A stretch of 64,000 bases of DNA from Enterobacter cloacae subsp. cloacae ATCC 13047 (GTDB lineage: Bacteria > Pseudomonadota > Gammaproteobacteria > Enterobacterales > Enterobacteriaceae), in the NCBI RefSeq assembly GCF_000025565.1, contig NC_014121.1:4674216-4738215 (forward strand). Direction: 5' to 3'. A model generated the notes under the pieces. The model saw nothing but the letters and a program-made list of their open reading frames with translations, searched no databases and was not told where the DNA came from. Every line of letters begins with the position of its first letter. Position 1 is the stretch's first letter. The translations under genes were made by a program, and so were the position numbers. Positions 25,913-35,368 of the stretch are shown piece by piece.

Positions 25913-26638
25913 ATGGCAACATTAACTGCAAAAAATCTCGCGAAGGCCTATAAGGGCCGCCGTGTCGTGGAAGATGTCAGTCTGACCGTCAACTCCGGCG
26001 AAATTGTTGGCCTGCTTGGTCCAAACGGTGCAGGTAAAACCACGACCTTCTACATGGTCGTGGGTATTGTCCCACGCGATGCCGGTAACATCATCATTGA
26101 TGATGAAGACATCAGCCTTCTGCCACTGCACGCGCGCGCGCGCCGGGGTATTGGCTACCTGCCGCAGGAAGCCTCCATTTTCCGTCGCCTTAGCGTCTTC
26201 GATAACCTGATGGCCGTTCTGCAAATTCGTGACGACCTGACCAGCGAACAGCGTCAGGATCGCGCCAACGAGCTGATGGAAGAGTTTCACATTGAGCACC
26301 TGCGCGATAGCCTTGGGCAGGCGCTGTCCGGGGGGGAACGCCGCCGTGTTGAAATTGCACGCGCGTTGGCAGCAAACCCGAAGTTCATCCTGCTGGATGA
26401 ACCATTTGCAGGCGTTGACCCCATCTCCGTTATCGACATTAAACGTATTATTGAGCATCTGCGCGACAGCGGTCTTGGCGTGTTGATTACTGACCACAAC
26501 GTCCGTGAAACACTGGCCGTATGTGAACGTGCGTATATCGTGAGCCAGGGCAACCTGATCGCCCACGGTACGCCACAGCAGATCCTCGAAGATGATCATG
26601 TTAAGCGCGTCTATCTTGGGGAAGACTTCAGACTCTGA
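25913..26638 (+). CDS. lptB: LPS export ATPase LptB
   Basis: The ABC ATPase driving LPS extraction with LptF and LptG, which are also in this window (34286-36468). The 241-residue product has Walker A GPNGAGKT, signature LSGGERRR, Walker B FILLDEP and H-loop ITDHN. It lies between lptA and rpoN. Confidence 0.98.
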   Translation: MATLTAKNLAKAYKGRRVVEDVSLTVNSGEIVGLLGPNGAGKTTTFYMVVGIVPRDAGNIIIDDEDISLLPLHARARRGIGYLPQEASIFRRLSVFDNLMAVLQIRDDLTSEQRQDRANELMEEFHIEHLRDSLGQALSGGERRRVEIARALAANPKFILLDEPFAGVDPISVIDIKRIIEHLRDSGLGVLITDHNVRETLAVCERAYIVSQGNLIAHGTPQQILEDDHVKRVYLGEDFRL

Positions 26639-26685
26639 TAGGGTAGAGGTAACGTAACGCCGAACCGGAGAAAAATGCTCTGAAC

Positions 26686-28119
26686 ATGAAGCAAGGTTTG
26701 CAATTAAGGCTCAGCCAACAACTGGCGATGACGCCGCAGTTACAGCAGGCGATTCGCCTGTTGCAACTGTCCACATTAGAACTCCAGCAGGAGCTCCAGC
26801 AAGCGCTGGACAGCAATCCGCTGCTGGAGCAAGCCGATCTTCATGACGAGGTAGACACTCAGCAATCACAGGACACTGAAGCCCTCGATACCGCCGATGC
26901 ACTCGAACAAAAAGAGATGCCGGACGAGCTTCCGCTGGATGCCAGCTGGGATGAAATCTACACCGCCGGAACCCCTTCCGGCACGCGTGCAGACTACCAG
27001 GACGATGAGCTACCGGTCTATCAGGGTGAAACCACCCAGTCACTACAGGATTATCTGATGTGGCAGGTGGAGCTGACCCCTTTCTCCGATACCGATCGCG
27101 CGATTGCTACATCGATTGTCGATGCCGTTGACGACACCGGCTATCTGACCGTCACGCTGGACGATATTCTGGAAAGCATGGGCGATGACGAGATTGAACT
27201 TGAAGAGATAGAAGCCGTTCTGAAGCGCATTCAGCGTTTCGACCCGGTGGGCGTAGCAGCGAAAGACCTGCGCGACTGTCTGCTGATCCAGCTTTCGCAG
27301 TTCAGCAAAGAGACGCCCTGGATCGATGAAGCCCGCTTAATCATCAGCGATCATCTGGATCTGCTGGCTAACCATGATTTCCGTACCCTGATGCGCGTTA
27401 CGCGTCTGAAAGAAGAGGTGCTGAAAGAGGCGGTTAATCTGATTCAGTCGCTCGATCCTCGCCCCGGCCAGTCGATCCAGACCAGTGAGCCTGAATATGT
27501 CATACCTGACGTGCTGGTCAGAAAACACAACGGCCGCTGGGTCGTTGAACTCAATTCAGACAGCATTCCTCGCCTGCAAATCAATCAGCAATATGCCTCC
27601 ATGTGCACCAGCGCGCGTAACGACGCCGACAACCAGTATATTCGTAGCAATCTGCAGGAAGCGCGTTGGTTAATCAAAAGCCTGGAGAGCCGCAATGATA
27701 CGCTGTTGCGTGTGAGCCGCTGTATCGTCGAACAACAGCAGGCTTTCTTTGAGCAGGGCGAAGAGTATATGAAACCGATGGTGCTGGCGGATATCGCCCA
27801 GGCCGTCGAGATGCATGAATCAACGATTTCCCGCGTGACCACGCAGAAGTATCTGCACAGTCCTCGCGGTATATTTGAGCTTAAGTATTTCTTCTCCAGC
27901 CATGTGAATACCGAAGGCGGTGGCGAAGCCTCGTCAACGGCGATTCGTGCACTGGTGAAGAAGTTGATCGCCGCGGAGAACCCCGCGAAGCCACTGAGCG
28001 ACAGTAAGTTAACCACCATGCTGTCCGACCAGGGTATTATGGTGGCACGTCGTACTGTTGCGAAGTATCGAGAGTCTTTATCCATTCCGCCGTCTAACCA
28101 GCGTAAACAGCTGGTCTGA
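26686..28119 (+). CDS. rpoN: RNA polymerase sigma-54 factor
   Basis: Directs RNA polymerase to -24/-12 promoters for nitrogen and stress genes with bacterial enhancer-binding proteins. The 477 residues include the glutamine-rich activator-interacting region I (about 1-50), an acidic region II, the core-binding region III and the RpoN box [10 protein letters not shown] near the C terminus. It is followed by hpf, ptsN, rapZ and npr, the standard rpoN operon. Confidence 0.98.
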   Translation: MKQGLQLRLSQQLAMTPQLQQAIRLLQLSTLELQQELQQALDSNPLLEQADLHDEVDTQQSQDTEALDTADALEQKEMPDELPLDASWDEIYTAGTPSGTRADYQDDELPVYQGETTQSLQDYLMWQVELTPFSDTDRAIATSIVDAVDDTGYLTVTLDDILESMGDDEIELEEIEAVLKRIQRFDPVGVAAKDLRDCLLIQLSQFSKETPWIDEARLIISDHLDLLANHDFRTLMRVTRLKEEVLKEAVNLIQSLDPRPGQSIQTSEPEYVIPDVLVRKHNGRWVVELNSDSIPRLQINQQYASMCTSARNDADNQYIRSNLQEARWLIKSLESRNDTLLRVSRCIVEQQQAFFEQGEEYMKPMVLADIAQAVEMHESTISRVTTQKYLHSPRGIFELKYFFSSHVNTEGGGEASSTAIRALVKKLIAAENPAKPLSDSKLTTMLSDQGIMVARRTVAKYRESLSIPPSNQRKQLV

Positions 28120-28141
28120 CACAACCGATAAGGAAGACACT

Positions 28142-28429
28142 ATGCAGCTCAACATCACTGGACAAAACGTCGAAATTACTGAAGCCTTACGCGACTTTGT
28201 GAACACGAAATTCGCAAAACTCGAGCAGTATTTCGAAAGGATCAATCAGGTCTATATTGTGTTGAAAGTGGAGAAAGTGACTCATATCTCGGATGCAACC
28301 CTGCATGTCAATGGGGGCGAACTCCACGCCAGTGCGGAAGGGCAAGACATGTACGCTGCTATCGACGGCTTGATTGATAAGCTTGCAAGACAGCTCAATA
28401 AACATAAAGATAAACTGAAACAACACTAA
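28142..28429 (+). CDS. hpf: Ribosome hibernation-promoting factor HPF (short form)
   Basis: A 95-residue protein that, with RMF, promotes 100S ribosome dimers in stationary phase. It has the single S30AE domain and lacks the long C-terminal extension of the Firmicutes type. The start MQLNITGQNVEIT is preceded by GGAAG. It starts 22 bases after rpoN. Confidence 0.97.
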   Translation: MQLNITGQNVEITEALRDFVNTKFAKLEQYFERINQVYIVLKVEKVTHISDATLHVNGGELHASAEGQDMYAAIDGLIDKLARQLNKHKDKLKQH

Positions 28430-28455
28430 TTGTCCGGGCAGTTAACGGGTGCAGG

Positions 28456-28484
28456 AAGGCCTGTTGTGGAGCACAACAGGCCAT
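28456..28484 (+). terminator. Hairpin between hpf and ptsN
   Basis: A GGCCTGTTGTG/CACAACAGGCC stem with a small loop and no real T tract. It may be a partial terminator or an RNA processing site within the rpoN operon. Confidence 0.45.
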
Positions 28485-28511
28485 TTGTACAGTTAGCGCT
28501 TAGGTGAAATT

Positions 28512-29003
28512 ATGATGAACAACGATTCCGCTCTTCAATTGAGCAATGTCCTTAACCAGGAATGTACCCGCAGTGGCGTTCACTGCCAGAGCAAAAAACG
28601 TGCGCTGGAGATTATCAGTGAACTGGCCGCAAAACAGCTGGGCCTGCCACCGCAGGTCGTATTCGAAGCCATCCTGACCCGTGAAAAAATGGGCAGTACC
28701 GGTATCGGCAACGGCATTGCGATCCCGCATGGCAAACTGGAAGAGGACACCCTGCGTGCCGTCGGTGTGTTTGTGCAACTGGAAACGCCTATTGCCTTTG
28801 ATGCCATCGATAACCAGCCCGTTGATCTCCTCTTCGCGCTGCTGGTTCCTGCCGATCAGACGAAAACCCATCTGCATACGCTTTCACTGGTCGCTAAACG
28901 CCTGGCCGATAAAACCATCTGCCGTCGACTGCGCTCAGCGCAAAGTGATGAAGAGCTTTATGAAATTATCACTGAAGCAGAAGGCAGTCAGGATGAGGCA
29001 TAA
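28512..29003 (+). CDS. ptsN: Nitrogen PTS enzyme IIA (PtsN)
   Basis: The final phospho-acceptor of the PTS-Ntr regulatory chain, affecting potassium uptake and sigma-54 dependent processes rather than sugar transport. The 163-residue EIIA(fructose)-type domain has the active histidine in GIAIPHGKLEE, near residue 73. A second ATG immediately follows the first; the first gives the E. coli length. It is between hpf and rapZ. Confidence 0.97.
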   Translation: MMNNDSALQLSNVLNQECTRSGVHCQSKKRALEIISELAAKQLGLPPQVVFEAILTREKMGSTGIGNGIAIPHGKLEEDTLRAVGVFVQLETPIAFDAIDNQPVDLLFALLVPADQTKTHLHTLSLVAKRLADKTICRRLRSAQSDEELYEIITEAEGSQDEA

Positions 29004-29048
29004 CCAGGAGATGGCCTTCACATCTGTTGTCCTGAGGAGAAACGGAAC

Positions 29049-29903
29049 ATGGTGCTGATGATTGTCAGTGGCCGTTCAGGGTCGGGGAAATCCGTCGCCC
29101 TGCGCGCGCTGGAAGACATGGGTTTTTACTGCGTAGATAACCTGCCGGTGGTACTGCTGCCCGAGCTGGCGCGCACCCTTGCAGACAGACAAATCTCTGC
29201 CGCCGTCAGCATCGACGTCCGTAACATGCCTGAATCGCCAGAAATCTTTGAACAGGCGATGAGCAACCTGCCGGACACCTTTTCACCTCAGCTGTTGTTC
29301 CTTGATGCGGACCGCAACACGCTGATCCGTCGCTACAGCGATACCCGTCGTTTGCACCCGCTTTCCAGCAAGAACCTCTCTCTGGAGAGCGCAATCGACG
29401 AAGAGAGCGACCTGCTGGAGCCCCTGCGCTCACGTGCCGATTTGATTGTCGACACCTCCGAAATGTCCGTTCACGAGCTGGCAGAAATGCTGCGTACCCG
29501 TTTACTGGGCAAACGCGAGCGTGAACTGACAATGGTGTTTGAGTCATTCGGCTTTAAGCACGGCATACCTATCGATGCGGATTATGTTTTCGACGTGCGC
29601 TTCCTGCCAAACCCACACTGGGATCCGAAACTGCGTCCAATGACCGGTCTGGATAAACCCGTCGCGGCGTTCCTCGACAGGCACACAGAAGTTCACAATT
29701 TTATCTACCAGACGCGAAGCTACCTTGAGCTATGGTTACCTATGCTGGAGACAAACAATCGTAGCTATCTGACGGTGGCGATTGGCTGTACCGGCGGTAA
29801 ACATCGTTCGGTCTATATCGCCGAACAGCTGGCCGACTATTTCCGTTCACGCGGAAAGAACGTTCAGTCCCGTCATCGCACGCTGGAAAAACGTAAAACA
29901 TGA
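29049..29903 (+). CDS. rapZ: RNase adapter protein RapZ
   Basis: Binds the sRNA GlmZ and presents it to RNase E, and responds to glucosamine-6-phosphate, thereby tuning glmS; glmM, the next enzyme in that pathway, is also in this window. The 284-residue protein has an N-terminal Walker A GRSGSGKS (residues 8-15) and the conserved C-terminal domain with [10 protein letters not shown] and a basic RNA-binding tail. It overlaps npr by four bases. Confidence 0.98.
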   Translation: MVLMIVSGRSGSGKSVALRALEDMGFYCVDNLPVVLLPELARTLADRQISAAVSIDVRNMPESPEIFEQAMSNLPDTFSPQLLFLDADRNTLIRRYSDTRRLHPLSSKNLSLESAIDEESDLLEPLRSRADLIVDTSEMSVHELAEMLRTRLLGKRERELTMVFESFGFKHGIPIDADYVFDVRFLPNPHWDPKLRPMTGLDKPVAAFLDRHTEVHNFIYQTRSYLELWLPMLETNNRSYLTVAIGCTGGKHRSVYIAEQLADYFRSRGKNVQSRHRTLEKRKT

Positions 29904-30172
29904 CCGTAAAACAAACCGTTGAGATCACCAATAAGCTGGGCATGCACGCACGCCCGGCAATGAAGCTGTTTGAACTGATGCAGGGTTTCGATGCGGAAGT
30001 TCTGCTGCGAAATGATGAAGGGACCGAAGCGGAAGCAAACAGCGTCATTGCGCTGCTGATGCTGGACTCCGCCAAAGGTCGCCAGATTGAAGTCGAAGCC
30101 ACCGGCCCACAGGAAGAGGAAGCGCTGGCGGCGGTGATTGCGCTGTTTAACGCCGGCTTTGACGAGGATTAA
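29900..30172 (+). CDS. npr: Phosphocarrier protein NPr
   Basis: The HPr-like carrier of the nitrogen PTS, passing phosphate from PtsP to PtsN. The 90-residue product has the phospho-histidine in [12 protein letters not shown] (H16). It overlaps rapZ by four bases (ATGA) and is the last gene of the rpoN operon. Also known as ptsO. Confidence 0.97.
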   Translation: MTVKQTVEITNKLGMHARPAMKLFELMQGFDAEVLLRNDEGTEAEANSVIALLMLDSAKGRQIEVEATGPQEEEALAAVIALFNAGFDED

Positions 30173-30176
30173 TTTC

Positions 30177-30214
30177 AGCCCCGCTGGCGGGTGGCGCTGC
30201 GCTTGCCCGCTACA
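30177..30214. repeat. REP-like palindromic remnant
   Basis: The sequence GCCCCGCTGGCGGGTGGCGC followed by TGCGCTTGCCCGCTAC between convergent npr and mtgA resembles one arm of the REP pair at 2426-2493 (shared GGTGGCGCTGCGCTT). It may act as the transcript end for both genes. Confidence 0.6.
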
Positions 30215-30935
30215 TTAGCTTATTACGCTGCATAAACCCTTCCCCGCCTAACTGACGCATCTGGCGCATGATCCATGCCTGACGGCTTCGCACGTACCCT
30301 GAAGGGGCATTAGCCTTAAAGCGGATGGGATTAGGCAAGACGGCAGCCAGGAGCGCCGCTTCGGACATACTCAGTCGGCTGGCCGGTTTATTGAAATAGC
30401 GCTGCGCGGCGGCCTCAACACCAAACACGCCATCGCCAAACTCAGCAATATTGAGATAGACGGTCAGAATGCGTTTTTTGCTCCAGACCGTTTCCATCCC
30501 CAGCGTCAACCCCGCTTCAAGCCCTTTTCGTACCCAGCTGCGACCGTCCCACAGGAACAGATTCTTTGCGGTTTGCTGCGATAATGTCGATGCCCCACGG
30601 ACGCGGTTTTCGTGGCGTTCATTGTGCGCCAGCGCTTTCTCGATTGCCGCCACGTCAAACCCCCAGTGTTCCGGGAATTTCTGATCCTCTGCCGCAATGA
30701 CCGCCAGCCCCATAAACGGTGAGATCTCATCCATACTTACCCAGTCCGAGTGGGCCACATAGCTGAAATCACCACTGAGCCATGCCCCAAGCTGACGCTC
30801 GACCATCACGGCCGAAAACGGGACCGGCATAATGCTGAATAAGGCGAGTCCGCCCCCCCAGAATACCGCGAGCACGAGAACGATGCGCAACAGGGCGCGT
30901 TTCACCCACGCGCCTGCGCCGAATTTACGACTCAT
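30210..30935 (-). CDS. mtgA: Monofunctional peptidoglycan glycosyltransferase MtgA
   Basis: Polymerises lipid II into glycan strands at the inner membrane. The 241-residue protein has an N-terminal membrane helix (about residues 12-33) and a GT51 domain with the catalytic glutamate in [14 protein letters not shown] and the motif [17 protein letters not shown]. It overlaps elbB by four bases, so the pair is cotranscribed. Confidence 0.97.
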   Translation of the reverse strand: MSRKFGAGAWVKRALLRIVLVLAVFWGGGLALFSIMPVPFSAVMVERQLGAWLSGDFSYVAHSDWVSMDEISPFMGLAVIAAEDQKFPEHWGFDVAAIEKALAHNERHENRVRGASTLSQQTAKNLFLWDGRSWVRKGLEAGLTLGMETVWSKKRILTVYLNIAEFGDGVFGVEAAAQRYFNKPASRLSMSEAALLAAVLPNPIRFKANAPSGYVRSRQAWIMRQMRQLGGEGFMQRNKLM

Positions 30936-31585
30936 TCAGTCAACACCAGCACTCTGGCCACCAGTTTTTCGATGCCTGCAGCAGCCTCGGCAATATTCTG
31001 CGCCAGCATCCAGGCAGGTGTGGTAACGACCTTGTTGTCTTCATCCACCACAATGTCATCCACCGGACAAGGTACGTGCTCGCCGCCCATCTCCTCGATG
31101 ATTTCTGCGGTATCAATATCGGTGCCGATTGTCAGCCGCAGCGGGAAATCAAAAATTTTAGGCAGCATTGCCGGCGCGATACAGATAAAGCCCTGCGGTT
31201 TACCTGCCGCATGCATTGCTTGCGACAGCACTTTTAAATGGGGATCGATCTGACACGCCGCCCCTTCTGAAGCAAAGGTACTGAGATTTTTGGCCGCCCC
31301 AAACCCGCCCGGCACGATTAACGCATCGAGCTCAGCGGCGTCCGCCTGAATAAGGGGGTGGACATCGCCACGCGCAATACGCGCCGCTTCAATCAGTACG
31401 TTACGGGTTTCCGCCATGGCCTCTCCGGTCAGATGATTAATCACATCTGCCTGCTTTTTGTCTGGCGCGAAACAGATCGCTTCCGCCCCCTGCCTTGCCA
31501 GGGCCAGCAGCGTGATGACGGCTTCATGAATTTCTGAACCATCGTAAACACCGCATCCGCTCAGTACGACACCAACCTTTTTCAT
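30932..31585 (-). CDS. elbB: DJ-1/PfpI-superfamily glyoxalase ElbB
   Basis: A 217-residue member of the DJ-1/PfpI superfamily; the E. coli protein (ElbB/YhbL) is described as a glyoxalase-like isoprenoid-biosynthesis-linked protein. The nucleophilic cysteine elbow is in [10 protein letters not shown]. The start [12 protein letters not shown] gives the E. coli length; the open frame extends 12 codons upstream without conservation. It lies upstream of mtgA, with ArcZ starting divergently about 120 bases away. Confidence 0.95.
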   Translation of the reverse strand: MKKVGVVLSGCGVYDGSEIHEAVITLLALARQGAEAICFAPDKKQADVINHLTGEAMAETRNVLIEAARIARGDVHPLIQADAAELDALIVPGGFGAAKNLSTFASEGAACQIDPHLKVLSQAMHAAGKPQGFICIAPAMLPKIFDFPLRLTIGTDIDTAEIIEEMGGEHVPCPVDDIVVDEDNKVVTTPAWMLAQNIAEAAAGIEKLVARVLVLTE

Positions 31586-31690
31586 CCTGACGTTCCTTCT
31601 TTGCAACTTGCTGAAGCACATAATTAATTTTGATTAAAACGCTATGCTTCACACATTTCACTGATTCATGTAACAAACCATTTAAGATTT

Positions 31691-31700
31691 GCTATCTTAT
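31691..31700 (+). promoter_or_regulatory. Putative ArcZ promoter -10 region
   Basis: TATCTTAT lies just before the expected ArcZ 5' end (GTGCGGCC at 31705), with the right distance for a -10 element. A -35 element is not obvious. Confidence 0.4.
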
Positions 31701-31704
31701 CTGC

Positions 31705-31827
31705 GTGCGGCCTAAATTTTCAGGCGGCGCCCATGCGAAAACAACACGAAAAATCAGGCGCAGCCACGATTTCCCTGGTGTTGGCGCAGTATTCGCGCAC
31801 CCCGGTTAAGCCGGGGTCATTTTTTTC
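31705..31827 (+). ncRNA. arcZ: Hfq-dependent small RNA ArcZ
   Basis: ArcZ activates rpoS and represses many mRNAs after RNase E processing. The sequence starts GTGCGGCCT and its 3' half, from GCGCAGCC (31759) through GATTTCCCTGGTGTTGGCGC to the terminator CCCCGG/CCGGGG plus a T run, agrees almost base for base with E. coli ArcZ as I recall it; the middle part differs. The terminator overlaps the arcB stop codon on the other strand, so ArcZ is antisense to the end of the arcB transcript, as in E. coli. Confidence 0.93.
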
Positions 31828-34150
31828 TGGCATCCACCCAGGCTTTTAGCACCGCCACATCGTTCTGCCACTCTTGTTTCATCTCTTCGACCCAATCACC
31901 CACGTTATCTTCCCATGCCGGTAAATCAGGTGACTGAATCTGTTGTCCCAACTGCTGTAAGTGGCGTAACCCGACAGAGCCAGCAGCGCCTTTGATCTTA
32001 TGCCCTTCTTCCACAATGCCTTTCTGATCGCGTGCGGTCAGGTTGGACTCCAGCACGCTCAGGTAGCCAGGCATCATTTTTTCGAACACGGCCAGACCAT
32101 CGGTAATCAGTTTTGGGCCAACCAGGTCGATGTACTGCTCCAGCATCGCAGTATCCAGAATCGTTTGGGCCTTCGCGCTATCAACAGACGTCATGGTGCT
32201 CTCCTCTTCATCATGGGTATCCCAGAACTTCTTGATCATGGCGGTCAGAGCAGGCACCGCCAGCGGCTTGCTGAGCACATCATCCATACCGGCATCGAGG
32301 TACTCTTTTTTATCTTTCAGGACGTTGGCCGTCAGCGCGACCAGCGGCGGCAGTTCATCGGCAGCATACTGCGTTGTCAGCGCACGGGAGATATCCAGCC
32401 CGGTCATGTCCGGCAGTTGAATATCCAGCAGGACGAGGTCATATTCGCCCGGTTTAAACATCTCCAGCGCGGCTTTACCGGTCATCGCCACGTCCACGCT
32501 GTTACCCAGTTTTTCCAACACCGAGCGCGCCACAATCACGTTCAGCTCGATGTCTTCGACCAGCAGAACATGCAGCGCCGGGAGCGGCATATCGTCTTGT
32601 TCAAAGGTATCCTCAACCTCTTCTGCCACCGCCGGGGCATGCACCGTCAGCGTAAAGGTAGAGCCTTTGCCCGCCTGGCTGGCCACGGTGATATCACCGC
32701 CCATGCTCTTCGCGAGCCGTTTCGATACCGCAAGGCCAATGCCCGTGCCGGTAGCAGGCTTACCACCGTTGCTGTCCTTCACCTGATAATACATGGCAAA
32801 GATTTTGTCCTGCTCTTCCTGCGGAATGCCAATGCCTGAGTCTTCCACCTCAAAGTGCAGCATGTCTCCTTCGTCATAGCGGATACGCACCGCCACCTGC
32901 CCCTGCTGGGTAAATTTCACCGCGTTACTGATCAGGTTCCAGAGGATTTGGCGCAGACGCGTGCCGTCCGTGACCACTTTGTGCGGCAGCGGCAGGGTTG
33001 GCTCCATGACAAAGCTCAGCCCCTTCTGCTGCGCCTGCAGGCCGGACAGGTTTTCCAGATCGGCAAGGAAGCTGGTGAAATCAACCGGCTGGTTATCAAG
33101 CTGGACTTTACGGCGCTCCATCTTATCCATGTCGATAATATCGTTGAAGATATTCCCCAGCGTGACCGCCGAGACATGGATCGTTTTGAGGTATTTTTCC
33201 TGTTCCGCCGTCAGGTCGGTGTCCAGCAGAATACGGCTTAAGCCGACGATGCCGTTCAACGGGGTACGCAGTTCATGGCTTATGGTGGAGATGAAGGTCG
33301 TCTTATCGCGGCTGGCGCGCTCAAGGGCATCCTGATAACGCTTACGCTCGGTGATATCGCGGCCAAAGCCCATCAGGCCGTGGCGTTTCCCGACGCGGTC
33401 GTAGTACGGCACTTTACGGATCTCAAAGCAGGCTTTACGCCCGTCCGGGTAATCCAGCCACTGTTCATAGGTCAGCGAGACGTTGTGGCGGAAGACTTTT
33501 TCGTCCGTCTCCATGACCTTGGCGGCCGCCTCTTCGGAGTACACATCCTGGGGTTTCAGGTGGATCAGCTGCTTTTCGCTTTTGCCGGTCAGCAGCTCCA
33601 TCGCCCGGTTACAGCCGGAGAACTCTTTGTCTTCGTTACGGTAGAAAACCAGATCCGGAGAAGCATCAAGGAATGAACGCAGGAAAGAGGATTGCTGCTC
33701 AAGCTGGATCTGCGTCACCTCACGCTCTTTCATTTCGATTTTCAGCTGCTCAAGCGTCGCCTGACGCTCGGCTTCCGCCTTCTCACGATCTGAAATCTCC
33801 TGGTTAAGCTGGGCAATGTTGTCTTTCAGTTGGACGTTGAGCTTTAAATCGCGCTCGCGCATCTCTTCCAGCTTATCAACCAGTTTTGACAGGCGCTGAC
33901 GGGACTCTTCCAGTTGTTCAACGACGACGGAAAGAAAATAGACCGCCCAGGGGGTGATCAGCAAACCGAAGAAGATAGAGCGGATGACGTCGATACTCTC
34001 GACCTGACCATGCAACACCATGGTCACGGCCATTTGCACGACAATGGCCAGAACAACCAGCGCCAGCGCCAGCAGCATGGAGAAACGCACCAGCCCGAGC
34101 TTCATCATCAGGTCGACGTAGTACTGGGCAAGCATTCGAATTTGCTTCAT
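31817..34150 (-). CDS. arcB: Aerobic respiration control sensor kinase ArcB
   Basis: A tripartite hybrid kinase that senses quinone redox state and phosphorylates ArcA. The 777 residues comprise two membrane helices (about 22-45 and 57-77), a coiled-coil linker (about 80-150), a PAS domain (about 153-270), the H-box ISHELRTPLNG (H near 292), catalytic G boxes, a receiver domain (LVLLDIQLPDM, D near 576) and an HPt domain (GHKIKGAAGSVG, H near 717). The start MKQIRMLAQYYVDL is chosen by family length; ten upstream codons are open. In E. coli its upstream neighbour is yhcC; here a 13-kb block intervenes. Confidence 0.97.
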   Translation of the reverse strand: MKQIRMLAQYYVDLMMKLGLVRFSMLLALALVVLAIVVQMAVTMVLHGQVESIDVIRSIFFGLLITPWAVYFLSVVVEQLEESRQRLSKLVDKLEEMRERDLKLNVQLKDNIAQLNQEISDREKAEAERQATLEQLKIEMKEREVTQIQLEQQSSFLRSFLDASPDLVFYRNEDKEFSGCNRAMELLTGKSEKQLIHLKPQDVYSEEAAAKVMETDEKVFRHNVSLTYEQWLDYPDGRKACFEIRKVPYYDRVGKRHGLMGFGRDITERKRYQDALERASRDKTTFISTISHELRTPLNGIVGLSRILLDTDLTAEQEKYLKTIHVSAVTLGNIFNDIIDMDKMERRKVQLDNQPVDFTSFLADLENLSGLQAQQKGLSFVMEPTLPLPHKVVTDGTRLRQILWNLISNAVKFTQQGQVAVRIRYDEGDMLHFEVEDSGIGIPQEEQDKIFAMYYQVKDSNGGKPATGTGIGLAVSKRLAKSMGGDITVASQAGKGSTFTLTVHAPAVAEEVEDTFEQDDMPLPALHVLLVEDIELNVIVARSVLEKLGNSVDVAMTGKAALEMFKPGEYDLVLLDIQLPDMTGLDISRALTTQYAADELPPLVALTANVLKDKKEYLDAGMDDVLSKPLAVPALTAMIKKFWDTHDEEESTMTSVDSAKAQTILDTAMLEQYIDLVGPKLITDGLAVFEKMMPGYLSVLESNLTARDQKGIVEEGHKIKGAAGSVGLRHLQQLGQQIQSPDLPAWEDNVGDWVEEMKQEWQNDVAVLKAWVDARKK

Positions 34151-34248
34151 AGAGGATCCCTTCACGACTTTATCGCTCAATAATACTCAAATTCGCGGCG
34201 GGACGTTGAAGGTTGTGAGAAAAAGTGCGGGGTGAAACAGGAGATTAG

Positions 34249-34276
34249 CCTCGCTTCCGGCTAACCGGAAGCGAGG
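34249..34276. other. Perfect 12-bp palindrome with 4-base loop near a synteny break
   Basis: CCTCGCTTCCGG and CCGGAAGCGAGG flank CTAA just after the lptG stop codon. It could end the lptG transcript, but there is no T tract on the minus strand (GCTAATCTCC follows). It lies between arcB and lptG, where the relocated block begins. Confidence 0.6.
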
Positions 34277-34285
34277 AGAGGACAA

Positions 34286-35368
34286 TCAGGAGCGTTTCAG
34301 CAGCAGCCAGAGGCTGATCAGCAGGAAGCTGGCGCTCGGCAGCAGCGCACCAATAATTGGCGGAATGCCGTAAACCAGCGTCAGCGGGCCAAAGATCTGA
34401 TCGAGGACGTAGAATACAAAGCCGAAGCTGATCCCGGTGACCACTCGAACACCCATCGGCACGCTACGCAGCGGGCCAAAGATAAACGACAGGGCCATCA
34501 GCATCATCACCGCCACGGACATCGGCTGGAAGATTTTGCTCCACATATTGAGTTGATAGCGCCCGGCATCCTGCCCGCTCGACTTCAGGTATTTGACGTA
34601 GTTGTGCAACCCGCTGATGGAGAGCGCGTCCGGATCCAGCGCCACCACCCCGAGTTTGTCCGGCGTGAGGTTGGTTTTCCACGTCCCTGACACCGTCTGA
34701 GAGCCGGTGATCTGTTTTGGGTTCGTCAGGTCAGACTCGTCAACCTGGGATAACCGCCACTGCTTGTGTTCGGGGTCAAACTTCGCTGACGATGCGTGAC
34801 GTACAGACTGTAAACGACGCTCATCATTGAAGGCGTAAATACTCACGCCGCCCAGTTCATCATCCCCTTTCACGCGTTCGATATAGACGAAGTTCTGGCC
34901 ATCTTTCGCCCATAACCCTTGCTGTGTAGAGAGCAGTGAACCGCCGTACATCGCCTGGGCACGATAGTTACGCGCCATCTGTTCGCCCTGCGGTGCCACC
35001 CACTCGCCAATCGCCATGGTCAGCAGCACCAGTGGGATCGCGGTTTTCATGACCGACAGCGCCACCTGCAAACGGGTAAAGCCCGATGCCTGCATCACAA
35101 CCAGTTCGCTGCGCTGTGCCAGCATCCCCAGCCCCAGCAGCGCGCCCAGCAGGGCCGCCATCGGGAAGAAGATCTGCACATCTTTTGGCACGCTGAGCAG
35201 GGTATACATCCCTGCACCCAGCGCGTCGTAGCTCCCTTGCCCGGCTTTTTTCAGCTGATCGACAAATTTGATAATGCCGGAGAGCGACACCAGCATGAAC
35301 AACGTCATCATGATGGTGGTGAATATGGTTTTACCGATATAGCGATCAAGAACGCCAAACGCCTGCAT
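34286..35368 (-). CDS. lptG: LPS export permease LptG
   Basis: One of the two transmembrane subunits of LptB2FG, which extracts LPS from the inner membrane. The 360-residue YjgP/YjgQ-family protein has six hydrophobic helices, three at each end, around a periplasmic jellyroll (about residues 130-265). It overlaps the lptF stop by one base. In E. coli lptFG are near 97 minutes, away from the arcB region. Confidence 0.97.
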   Translation of the reverse strand: MQAFGVLDRYIGKTIFTTIMMTLFMLVSLSGIIKFVDQLKKAGQGSYDALGAGMYTLLSVPKDVQIFFPMAALLGALLGLGMLAQRSELVVMQASGFTRLQVALSVMKTAIPLVLLTMAIGEWVAPQGEQMARNYRAQAMYGGSLLSTQQGLWAKDGQNFVYIERVKGDDELGGVSIYAFNDERRLQSVRHASSAKFDPEHKQWRLSQVDESDLTNPKQITGSQTVSGTWKTNLTPDKLGVVALDPDALSISGLHNYVKYLKSSGQDAGRYQLNMWSKIFQPMSVAVMMLMALSFIFGPLRSVPMGVRVVTGISFGFVFYVLDQIFGPLTLVYGIPPIIGALLPSASFLLISLWLLLKRS

